A program made the translations under genes and the position numbers. The notes under the pieces were generated by a model. It worked only from the letters and a program-made list of their open reading frames with translations. It was not told the DNA's origin and searched no databases. From an uncultured Bacilli bacterium (GTDB lineage: Bacteria; Bacillota_I; Bacilli_A; RF39; UBA660), in the NCBI GenBank assembly GCA_934096125.1, contig CAKOLB010000013.1:1-22364 (forward strand): a stretch of DNA of 22,364 bases, in the 5' to 3' direction. The stretch's first letter is position 1, and each line of letters begins with the position of its first letter. This document shows, piece by piece, positions 6,106-14,317 of the stretch.

Positions 6106-8191
6106 ACTCATCTTCAAAAAAATCATCAAAAAATTCATCATCTGATATCATATTATCATTAACAACTTTACTATCAGCATCTACATTAATCTTTGGTTTT
6201 TCTTCCACTTTCACTGGGGCCTGTTCTAAACTTTCAATTTCTAAAGGCCACACTTTAGTTTTTTCTTCTTTAGTTGACTCCAACTTTTTCTTTTTTTCTT
6301 CTTCCTCTTTATCTAACTCCTTAAACTTTTCATCTAAGTTTTTAAGCATCACATCGATATCAGTACTTGAAAGGCCACCTGGAGAAGATGGCATTCCAAA
6401 TGGAAGTGACCCACCAAAGCCAAATGGATTAAACGGATTAACCGCTCCAAAATCATCACCAGCTTCAGCCATTTTCTTACTTTTTTCTTCAGTTACAAAC
6501 TTTTTAAGGTCAAATATCTCAACACTTTGTTTTTCCCTCATTGGATATTCTTCTTCTTTTCTATCAATTCCCCACTCCATTTTAAAATCAGGAGTTAATT
6601 TAGTTCTAAAAGGAGAAGTCCGAAGTCTAATTAGAATAGCTTCAAATAGTTTCATCTTTTGCAAGTCTGTTATTGTAATAAGTGGTCTTGTTGCATTCTT
6701 ATCTTTTTCATCAGTTACCTTTACTTCCCCACACAACTTACTTATTTCTTCAAGTGCTTTCATTTCGGTACTAATTAAGTACACGATATTACCACAGTTA
6801 CCCTTGATAATTTCAGCAACATTTTCTCCATAAACATCATTAAGTTGAGCAAAGTTTTGGATAATAAAGGTAAATCTAATATCTCTACTTCGAGCCGCCG
6901 AAACCATCGCATCAACATCATTAAGAGGAGGCATATTAGCAAATTCATCCAAAATAAAGTTAGTTCGAACTGGAAGTTTTCCCCCATTTTCTTGAGCAAC
7001 ATCAATCAAAGTTTCATAACACTGTTTAATAAATATAGTCATCAAGGAATGATATGTCTTCTTTTCATCATGAATAATCATGAACACTGCAGTCTTACCA
7101 TTACCAATCTTTCGCATATCAAAATCACTATACGAAAGCATTTCACTTAAAGCTTCTCCAGTAGAAAAATTACGTATCTTTTGCCTAAAAGTTGCTAGCA
7201 AACCACCCTTAGTATCACTCGGAGCATTTATTGTACTAGAAGCAAACATGTAAGCATTAGACTTTTCACCTTTCATATTAAAATATTCTTTAATATAGTT
7301 ACTTGTTCCATACCTTTCTTCCCCAACTGTACTCATAACATTAATACTATTAAGGTTTACTTCTTTTACATCAGCATCCATGAAAAGCCCTAAAGCTAGA
7401 CCAGAGAAATAGTCTGCCGCTGATTTTTCCCAGAAGTCAGAATCCGACTTATTCTTTGGGTCATACAAAATATTAAGTGCAACGTCATTTAAAAGCTCAA
7501 TCGCTTTATCTGCATTCCCAGCTTTATAATAACTACAAGGCAAACTAAGAGGATTCCAAGAATTACCTCTTTGTGGCTCCCGGAAATTCAAAACAACTAT
7601 ATTATATCCTCTTTCTTTTAAGTAATTAGCACTATACTTATATATTTCTCCTTTTGGGTCAGTAATAATCATGCTTTCCCCTTTTTTAGCTAGTACATTT
7701 ACAAGAGGCTTAACAATAGTTTGTGTTTTACCACTACCAGTAGACCCAATAACAAGGTTATGATACTCTCCATTATCGACCCACATTTCTTTACCATTAT
7801 TAATAAGTGGTATCCCCGCCGCTGTCAACGTATCTGCCATCGGGTCAACCATTTCCACTTTATCTTGTTCTTTTATATCCTTTTCTTTCGCCCACTTTGA
7901 ATATCCATCACTTTGCTTACCACCAAAGATAAGACCAAATCCTCCTCCTTTATCTTTCTTAAAGATATAAGAGGACACACTTGCAAAAATACTAATCATT
8001 GCAATAGCAAAAAGTAGCAAAGTAGCTCCGATAAATTTGGGAGTAAATGCTTTAAAAGGCAAAAGCCCATAAAATGTCCCATTAGTAGAAAGTGATGCAA
8101 AGTTCAAAACTGCAATAGCACATAAATATAGCAAAATACCACAATAAAGAATAAATAGAAAAAAATCTTTTGGCTCAACTTTAAACTTCAT
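6104..8191 (-). CDS. virD4: VirD4/TraG-type coupling ATPase
   Basis: 695 residues. Two N-terminal membrane segments (about 10-32 and 52-75) are followed by a cytosolic ATPase. Walker A is GSTGSGKT (149-156), the ITDPKGE segment is at 176-182, Walker B is NFILDEFAN (411-419) with Asp415-Glu416, and the FIIQNFAQL motif (442-450) holds the sensor Gln. This is the hexameric pump that delivers substrates to type IV secretion channels. After about residue 560 comes a charged, coiled-coil tail ending in a strongly acidic, Phe-rich tip (685-695) unlike standard VirD4. It is the last gene of the operon, with a GAGGGAGA site before the ATG. No relaxase or other DNA-processing partner accompanies it. 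Confidence 0.93.
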   Translation of the reverse strand: MKFKVEPKDFFLFILYCGILLYLCAIAVLNFASLSTNGTFYGLLPFKAFTPKFIGATLLLFAIAMISIFASVSSYIFKKDKGGGFGLIFGGKQSDGYSKWAKEKDIKEQDKVEMVDPMADTLTAAGIPLINNGKEMWVDNGEYHNLVIGSTGSGKTQTIVKPLVNVLAKKGESMIITDPKGEIYKYSANYLKERGYNIVVLNFREPQRGNSWNPLSLPCSYYKAGNADKAIELLNDVALNILYDPKNKSDSDFWEKSAADYFSGLALGLFMDADVKEVNLNSINVMSTVGEERYGTSNYIKEYFNMKGEKSNAYMFASSTINAPSDTKGGLLATFRQKIRNFSTGEALSEMLSYSDFDMRKIGNGKTAVFMIIHDEKKTYHSLMTIFIKQCYETLIDVAQENGGKLPVRTNFILDEFANMPPLNDVDAMVSAARSRDIRFTFIIQNFAQLNDVYGENVAEIIKGNCGNIVYLISTEMKALEEISKLCGEVKVTDEKDKNATRPLITITDLQKMKLFEAILIRLRTSPFRTKLTPDFKMEWGIDRKEEEYPMREKQSVEIFDLKKFVTEEKSKKMAEAGDDFGAVNPFNPFGFGGSLPFGMPSSPGGLSSTDIDVMLKNLDEKFKELDKEEEEKKKKLESTKEEKTKVWPLEIESLEQAPVKVEEKPKINVDADSKVVNDNMISDDEFFDDFFEDE

Positions 8192-8232
8192 ATCTCTCCC
8201 TCATTTCTCTTTGTATTATACAACAATTGTTA

Positions 8233-9012
8233 CTAATCTTCTATAGAAAGTTGATATTTTCCATCACTATATTGATACATCAAATACCCAGGACTTCCCG
8301 CCTCAGAATTATAGTTTTTATGTAAAATAATATTCTTATATGGCATTCCTTTAACTTGCACCACTGCATATATTCTAAAGGATGGTTCATCAAGTAACAC
8401 CGATGCTTTAAATTCCTTTTTAAATAATACATCTATATTACCATCTATATCTACATAAAGTAAAGAAAAATAATCATCAAGTCCCTCTTCATTCATATTA
8501 CTTGCATAAACTACTTTTTCATTTACTCCATCATTATTTAAATCAACACTAAGCGTTTCCCCACTTATTGTTTCTACACTATATCCATAATCCATCAAAA
8601 CTCTAACATTTTCTTTTTCATCATCTAGTAAAGTACTACTTTCAAAATTATCTACACTCGTAACTAACCCCTTAGTAGCACCTAAAAAATCTTCATCATT
8701 ATTTACAAAAGAACCATTATCATCCACTATATTCCAAACATTTACATACTTTAAATTATAGTAACCAAGATAATTATTATCATTATACGCATCAACCTTT
8801 ACTTTTTTATCAAAGGTTTTAGCATTCATCTTTTTCCATTTATTTTCCTTTTCATACTTCCAAATCGATGCATCACCTAAAACCAAATAACTAGAATTAG
8901 TATCTTCATCATTATTAACTTTTTTATCACCATAAAACATCCATACCAGAAGCATGCAAACTGCTAAGCCAAAAGCTAAAACCATCGTTACCTTTTTATT
9001 CACTTTAATCAT
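8233..9012 (-). CDS. Membrane-anchored extracytoplasmic protein of unknown function in the secretion operon
   Basis: 259 residues from the ATG at 9010-9012; a GTG at 9003 with a better-spaced GGTGAT site is an alternative. A hydrophobic anchor at about 8-27 is followed by an outside domain rich in Asp and Asn. DLNNDGVNE (157-165) has the calcium-loop pattern D-x-N-x-D-G-x-x-E, followed by KVVYASN, as in FG-GAP/VCBS-like or dockerin-type repeats. I recognise no overall family. The gene overlaps the end of the multidomain wall protein by 8 bases and lies between it and the coupling ATPase. A structural or periplasmic-side role in the machine, similar in position to VirB8-like proteins, is possible but not shown. 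Confidence 0.8.
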   Translation of the reverse strand: MIKVNKKVTMVLAFGLAVCMLLVWMFYGDKKVNNDEDTNSSYLVLGDASIWKYEKENKWKKMNAKTFDKKVKVDAYNDNNYLGYYNLKYVNVWNIVDDNGSFVNNDEDFLGATKGLVTSVDNFESSTLLDDEKENVRVLMDYGYSVETISGETLSVDLNNDGVNEKVVYASNMNEEGLDDYFSLLYVDIDGNIDVLFKKEFKASVLLDEPSFRIYAVVQVKGMPYKNIILHKNYNSEAGSPGYLMYQYSDGKYQLSIED

Positions 9013-11647
9013 CACCTTTATATCTATAAACTTCTATCTTTTCAATATCTTTGTATTTTATCGTATTCATTGCACCAGTCGCTGGGTCTTTAACACTTAC
9101 CCCATTATCAGTAGTTTCTTGAAATAGTAAAAAGTGACTATTTGTATGTGAATTACTAATTTTAATTAATATAAAATATTTAGATTTATCATACGAATTT
9201 AAAAGTTCTATTATTCTCGCCTGCGAATAACTTTTTAATCCCTTATGTCTACCTACATAACTAACTGATGGAGCAATTTTGGCTATCGTCGAGCATTCCC
9301 AATAGATACCACCTGAACCATCAAAACACTTTCCATTATTTAATGCTTTTACAAACTCTCCGGCATTAAAATTAGAAATAGTAGTTTGAACATTATTACA
9401 AGCAATACCCATAGCAAGCGCCGTTACTGCACACCCCGACCGTCCCATAGTCGTTGCCGAACTTCCCAAAGGAATACCTGCCCAAAGGGGATTAGATTGT
9501 TTATATAAACAGCCTGATGCACTATTTGTACATACTGGACTTGATATTGCCCCAAAAATAGCCGTTCGTGACTCAAGCATATCTTCCATTTGATACATTT
9601 TATACGCTTTTTGGTCTTCATCAGTTGTTGCTAAACAATTTGAGCCTGTACACGTCTTTCCCTTAGCACAATACTTTGCAACCACATTTGCTCTTTCAGA
9701 ACTCAAATACTTTTTAACATATTCAAAATATTGACAACCGCCTAAACTCCAACTACCGGGATTATACCAATAGTCACCTATATATGCATACTTAGAAGCC
9801 ATATCGGAAAGAGTACTATACTTAGAAACATTTTTTACAAAACCAGCTACACCATCAGTAAAGGATGAATACTTAATACAAGCTTTTCTTCCTCCTGTAT
9901 TAGTACAGCCAAGTCCCCAATAATTATTAGAATTATCTAAATTACCTGGACTATACCCCTCAACATCAGACCTAGCAACAACTAGCTCCGGATTAATATT
10001 ATTTCGAACAGCAATATCATAAATTTCACCAGCATTATTTGCAAAAGCAGAAGCATAAGAAGTTTTCTTTTTTGAATAAAAACTTCTAACTTTATCTATA
10101 AACTCTTGCCTTGTAAGACTTGTACTAGTTAAAGACATTTCTTCACAAACCTCACTTGCCGAGTTACTATTTTCTGAAGGAATAAACTCACAATAAGAAG
10201 CTAAATCATAAATCTTATAAGCCCCAGACTTAGTCCCCCCAATACTTCTAGTAATACTTTTATAAATTTTTTTATAATCATCGTCACTATAATGAAGCCC
10301 AGCATTATCATACTCTTTTATCGAATAATCAATATTTAAAAACTTCAAATTATCAGCATCACTATTACTTACTAATGTTTTAAGACTTTCATTAAATACA
10401 TCAATATCTTCATTCTTAACAGTAGCTTTATCATCATCAACTGGTCCAACACTTACTATATAAAACTTTTTAGATGGATACTCTACAGTTGCTAGTTTAT
10501 AGTACTCTTTAAAATATGTATCAGCACTAACATAACTAAAATCATTAACACCCAGCCATAATACAATGTTTTCAGTAGTCTCTGCTAGTGTCTTTATCCC
10601 AGAAATTCCTCCCTGTGGATAATTAGTTTTACTTGCATCAAAACTTCCATTTCCAACTAACCAGTTATAACCATATCCTTCACCATAAACAGCCTTAGCA
10701 TCTGTTATAACACCAGCATTAACCATTCCTCTAACTCGCGAATCTCCAACTACAACAGTATCAACACTATCAATTCCATTATTATATATATCATCTAAAA
10801 TAGCGCGGTAATCATCACTTTCATTTTGAGCAAACTTTTCTTGAGTTCCTGGCGAAATATCAAGCCTATCAGACTCACTTAAAGAAGTTATCGCATCATT
10901 ATAAGAATTAGCAAGATAAAGATAATTGCTAATCTCTGCATAAAGAGTATCATATTTTGAAGATGCATCACTTGGAACTTCACTTGCAAACGAAACATCA
11001 CATGTATCCAAACTCAAAGACTTATTTTCATTTTCATAATTTCCCATAGCTAAAGCATTAGTTTTAACAGCAATCATCAAAGCTTTTAATGCTTCATCAC
11101 TAAGCTCATTATTTTGATTTATGGCATATACCACCCCAAAAACATATTCCTTAATCGTCATTTCTTTGGCTTCTTCATCAGAGTCGCAAGTCGTAAGAGA
11201 AACTTTAGCTAGATTAAAATCACAAGTCTCATCAAAAGAACCATTACTAGTATCAGCATTGGAAAAACTTAAAAGCACCACAAAAATAATAAAGATAACA
11301 ATTAAAATACCAATAACCCATGGATTAGCTTTAATAAACAAAAGTAATTTAGTTTTAAGTGAGTCTCCCAAAAGAGATGCTGTTGCAGATTTATTATTAC
11401 TTTCTTCTTCATCTCCAGCACTATTTATTTGGGAAACATTATTAGCTTCCTCTTCTTTCGGCTCATTATCACTTGCTTCATTATCTACTTCATTTTCTAA
11501 CTCATCATCTCCACTTTGAGTTTTTTCAGTTTCTTCATCAGGCAAATCATTTTCATCACGAGAAAAAGACCCTAATTTTCTTGCAAATCTCCTATTAGGA
11601 TCAACACCAACCAATTCATTAGCATTATTACTTCCTCGTTTTATCAA
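9005..11647 (-). CDS. Anchored multidomain wall-active protein (SpoIID-like, SGNH-like, glucosaminidase-like, C39-like)
   Basis: 880 residues, starting at a TTG behind GGAGGT. The cytosolic N-terminus (1-105) is very acidic, with one membrane segment at about 108-128. Outside come four parts. About 143-275 resembles the SpoIID/LytB lytic-transglycosylase fold (KEYVFGVV, EALKALMIAVKT), but Ile176 occupies the catalytic Glu position. About 295-470 is SGNH-like, with GDSR (301-304), GVND (366-369) and GLHYS (450-454). About 513-660 is glucosaminidase-like, with likely catalytic Glu563 and NNYWGLG. About 700-875 is C39/papain-like, with GRSGCAVTALAM (Cys739), His838 and Asp854. The last two domains are the usual pair of wall hydrolases in Gram-positive conjugation systems (the CwlT/Tcp role), which open peptidoglycan for the channel. 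Seventeen extracytoplasmic Cys suggest disulfides. It follows VirB4 by 2 bases. Confidence 0.88.
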   Translation of the reverse strand: MIKRGSNNANELVGVDPNRRFARKLGSFSRDENDLPDEETEKTQSGDDELENEVDNEASDNEPKEEEANNVSQINSAGDEEESNNKSATASLLGDSLKTKLLLFIKANPWVIGILIVIFIIFVVLLSFSNADTSNGSFDETCDFNLAKVSLTTCDSDEEAKEMTIKEYVFGVVYAINQNNELSDEALKALMIAVKTNALAMGNYENENKSLSLDTCDVSFASEVPSDASSKYDTLYAEISNYLYLANSYNDAITSLSESDRLDISPGTQEKFAQNESDDYRAILDDIYNNGIDSVDTVVVGDSRVRGMVNAGVITDAKAVYGEGYGYNWLVGNGSFDASKTNYPQGGISGIKTLAETTENIVLWLGVNDFSYVSADTYFKEYYKLATVEYPSKKFYIVSVGPVDDDKATVKNEDIDVFNESLKTLVSNSDADNLKFLNIDYSIKEYDNAGLHYSDDDYKKIYKSITRSIGGTKSGAYKIYDLASYCEFIPSENSNSASEVCEEMSLTSTSLTRQEFIDKVRSFYSKKKTSYASAFANNAGEIYDIAVRNNINPELVVARSDVEGYSPGNLDNSNNYWGLGCTNTGGRKACIKYSSFTDGVAGFVKNVSKYSTLSDMASKYAYIGDYWYNPGSWSLGGCQYFEYVKKYLSSERANVVAKYCAKGKTCTGSNCLATTDEDQKAYKMYQMEDMLESRTAIFGAISSPVCTNSASGCLYKQSNPLWAGIPLGSSATTMGRSGCAVTALAMGIACNNVQTTISNFNAGEFVKALNNGKCFDGSGGIYWECSTIAKIAPSVSYVGRHKGLKSYSQARIIELLNSYDKSKYFILIKISNSHTNSHFLLFQETTDNGVSVKDPATGAMNTIKYKDIEKIEVYRYKGDD

Positions 11648-11649
11648 AA

Positions 11650-13437
11650 TTAATAACCTCCACCAGAACCAAAGGAATCAAGTTCCTCTTGCGTAACCAC
11701 AACCTGAATTTTCATTCTCTTATTACCACAAATAAATAGTGCTTCCCCTTGATTATAATATTTAATAGATTCCATTTCTGACTCATTTAAATCAACAAGT
11801 TTAGCTAAGTCATCAACTGCTTGCTTTCTTAAGTTCATAATTAAATAGTAAGCAGCATTATCAAATATAGCTTTCCCATGTGTAATTATATTTGGAGCAG
11901 CAAAGTCTGTTGGTTGTTGTGTAATAATAATTGTCCCAGTATTATACTTTCTACTTCTTCTTTGAATTTGGGCCAAGAACTCAGCACCTAGTTCATTTCT
12001 ACTAGAAAGAAGTACATGGGCTTCATCAACCATCATTACAGTATTAACATTCTTATCAAGACATAGCCCCCAAGCGTACTTTAATATATTGAAAAATAAA
12101 GCATTCTTTATATTATCATCACTATTCATAAGCTCTTTAATATTAAATACTATAAAATCACTATGAATAGCAAGAGTTGTTTTGCCCGTAAAATAATATC
12201 GAAGCTCTCCAACAAGTGGTCTAATCTTTAACTCTAGACGCTCCATAACATCTCTTTCATGTGTCGCATCAGTCATTGATAAAAGTCTACCTTTTATTGT
12301 TGCATACAAATCATCAAATGTTGGATAATCATTACTAGTAAGCTTTGTAAAATCCGTATTATAATCTATCTTAAATCTTTTATATGTATCTTGAAGTACA
12401 TCACTAAACATTGTTAAAACATCATCTTCAATACTTGGTGAATAATACTTCATAAATGCTTTAACTTGTTGGATTGTTCTAGTTAGAACCGTATAACCAA
12501 GCCCTTGAGCTATTTCTTCTTCATCAGCATCAATAACTATTTCAAGAGGATTAATCATTCCAAATTCTCCACCTTTACCAAGGTCTAAGAAATCTCCTCC
12601 AAAGGCATAAGCCATTTCTCCAAGTTCTCCCTCTGGGTCAACACAAACAATTTTACAACCATTACGAATGTGGGTCCTAAGTAATACTTTAGCAGCAGTT
12701 GACTTCCCACTACCAGAAGAACCAAGCAAAATAACATTAGCATTATTTCTATTATTTTCTTTTCTAATTTGATATAAAAATTGATTAAATAATATAACTC
12801 CACCAGACCAGTCTAGTCCAAGAAGTGTTGCATCTCCTGGGTCTTTGATGCTATCAAAAACAAATGGATACATCGCTGCAATGGTAATAGATGGAATAGG
12901 TGTTCCAATTCGTTGCTCTATATCTTGAGGCGGGAAAATTGGCATAATAGATTTTAAAACTTTTTCTTGTTCAAACATAAGCGGTATAGCCCGCATTCCC
13001 ATAGCATCCAAATAACTTCTAACTTGAATTTTACGAAGCTCTAACTCTTCTTTATTATCAGCCGTAACCATCAAATGCATTTGAAAGTCAAATATCCTTG
13101 CCCCAGTTGCTGCAAGCATTTGAATAAATTGTTCGAGTGACTCATAATCTTGTCTTATTCTCTCTTGCATCGTTTGGTCTTTTTCCGTTTGATATCTCGT
13201 CTTTAAATCTGCTATTTCTTTATTAAGCATCTTTTGTAAGATAGAAAACTGAATAGGCATATGTTTAATAGATATTTTAACCCCATTTATATTTGTCATA
13301 TTGGATAAAAATCCTGGACTAATATTTCTTGGAAAAGATATAACAGTCAAAATAGTTGAATATTTACCACCAAGCATAAATTCTGTTGGTTTAAACTCCA
13401 TCCCTTTCGGAGCCACTTCACTTTTAAAAGTACTCAT
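11650..13437 (-). CDS. virB4: VirB4 ATPase, catalytic part
   Basis: 595 residues, cytosolic and membrane-associated ATPase that powers assembly and transport of type IV secretion machines. Residues 1-190 are the C-terminal half of the VirB4 middle region. Walker A is GSSGSGKST (239-247), VDPEGE (266-271) is next, Walker B is VMMVDEAH (467-474), and ITQQP (505-509) holds the sensor Gln. Full-length VirB4 proteins are about 750-850 residues. Here the N-terminal portion is a separate upstream gene that ends one base before this start (TAATATG). The GGTGAT site 5 bases before the ATG argues for true re-initiation. Confidence 0.93.
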   Translation of the reverse strand: MSTFKSEVAPKGMEFKPTEFMLGGKYSTILTVISFPRNISPGFLSNMTNINGVKISIKHMPIQFSILQKMLNKEIADLKTRYQTEKDQTMQERIRQDYESLEQFIQMLAATGARIFDFQMHLMVTADNKEELELRKIQVRSYLDAMGMRAIPLMFEQEKVLKSIMPIFPPQDIEQRIGTPIPSITIAAMYPFVFDSIKDPGDATLLGLDWSGGVILFNQFLYQIRKENNRNNANVILLGSSGSGKSTAAKVLLRTHIRNGCKIVCVDPEGELGEMAYAFGGDFLDLGKGGEFGMINPLEIVIDADEEEIAQGLGYTVLTRTIQQVKAFMKYYSPSIEDDVLTMFSDVLQDTYKRFKIDYNTDFTKLTSNDYPTFDDLYATIKGRLLSMTDATHERDVMERLELKIRPLVGELRYYFTGKTTLAIHSDFIVFNIKELMNSDDNIKNALFFNILKYAWGLCLDKNVNTVMMVDEAHVLLSSRNELGAEFLAQIQRRSRKYNTGTIIITQQPTDFAAPNIITHGKAIFDNAAYYLIMNLRKQAVDDLAKLVDLNESEMESIKYYNQGEALFICGNKRMKIQVVVTQEELDSFGSGGGY

Positions 13438-13438
13438 A

Positions 13439-13999
13439 TTACATCACCGCCCCAAAATTAGTTTGTTCTCCCCCATTTAAGAAGTTATCTAAAACTATTC
13501 TTAAATCATTATTGGATGTTTGCACAGATTGAAGTCCACAATTAGCAAGACCACTAATCAAGTTATGTATCTTCTTTTGAACTATCTCAAGTCTTTTTTC
13601 TTTAAATAGAATATAGTACTCAGTATCAACGACGTTATATTCAGAACTCATAAACAAATTAGCTTTATTTATATCTTGCATAATAAGTTTTTTTATCGCA
13701 TTATTTTGAGCATTATTATACATAAGTTGTAAATGTGATAAATAAACATCAATATCAACAGGTCTATCAGCAATGATAAGCCAAAAATCAAAATCTATAC
13801 TATTGTAGAAATTACCAAGGTTATACAAGGTATTATCTTGCGTTCCTTGATCCATAATAAATATATTTTTAGGAAGAACTTTAACACCAGTTACAAAATA
13901 ACCATTATCAAGCTGAATCATCCCATTCATGATTTGTCTTACCGGAAGCCAATCTTCTGTATAACTTCTTCCCGAATTATTATTTAGTTTCTGAGCCAT
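13439..13999 (-). CDS. VirB4 N-terminal domain as a separate protein
   Basis: 186 residues with no ATPase motifs. The stretch EDWLPVRQIMNGMIQLDNGY (15-34) followed by VTGVKVLPKNIF is the typical opening of Gram-positive VirB4/TraC proteins, the domain that contacts the membrane partners. It and the next gene (595 residues) together make 781 residues, close to one standard VirB4. Its start overlaps the PrgI gene by 20 bases and its stop is one base before the catalytic gene, so all three are translationally coupled. The two halves probably form one functional ATPase. Confidence 0.82.
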   Translation of the reverse strand: MAQKLNNNSGRSYTEDWLPVRQIMNGMIQLDNGYFVTGVKVLPKNIFIMDQGTQDNTLYNLGNFYNSIDFDFWLIIADRPVDIDVYLSHLQLMYNNAQNNAIKKLIMQDINKANLFMSSEYNVVDTEYYILFKEKRLEIVQKKIHNLISGLANCGLQSVQTSNNDLRIVLDNFLNGGEQTNFGAVM

Positions 14000-14297
14000 C
14001 TTTCACACACCAACCTTTCCAATAATACCTGCGCGGATTAAATACAAATGTAAACACATTTACTAAGAACTGCAAAACATTATGATAATGCATAACGGGA
14101 GTTACTAAAAACCCTGTAACTAAAGCTGGCATTAAGATAAGTATCATTTGCCATAGTGATGCATTTTGCACTATAACAAGCAAAAGTATAGTAAGTCCAC
14201 AACCAAAGCCAAAAAGAAGCAAATCAGTCATTGTAAAAAATCCAAGTATTAACTGTGACTTCTTCGAATTAGCCGGTATTATATAATTATTTCTCAT
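13980..14297 (-). CDS. prgI: PrgI family membrane protein
   Basis: 105 residues, with membrane segments at about 23-42 and 47-67 and the C-terminal motif FNPRRYYWKGW (86-96). This is the two-helix plan and size of PrgI family proteins (the Gram-positive VirB3 counterpart), which sit beside VirB4 in conjugation operons. It should anchor VirB4 to the membrane channel. The ATG at 14297 follows a stop codon in frame and weak AAGGAAT/AGGG sites. The downstream overlap with the VirB4 N-terminal gene supports the usual PrgI-VirB4 order. Confidence 0.9.
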   Translation of the reverse strand: MRNNYIIPANSKKSQLILGFFTMTDLLLFGFGCGLTILLLVIVQNASLWQMILILMPALVTGFLVTPVMHYHNVLQFLVNVFTFVFNPRRYYWKGWCVKDGSETK

Positions 14298-14317
14298 ACC
14301 CTATTCATTCCTTTCAA

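Noticed and set aside
6845..7150. Plus-strand open frame of about 100 codons inside the coupling ATPase gene
   Set aside because: It has no ribosome-binding site and lies opposite a highly conserved ATPase region; composition explains it. The same holds for other plus-strand frames inside minus-strand genes.
11650..13999. Sequencing frameshift in virB4
   Set aside because: The second gene has its own well-spaced ribosome-binding site and ATG, and the pattern TAATATG is used elsewhere in the window (FemAB pair). A real split is more likely, although not proven.
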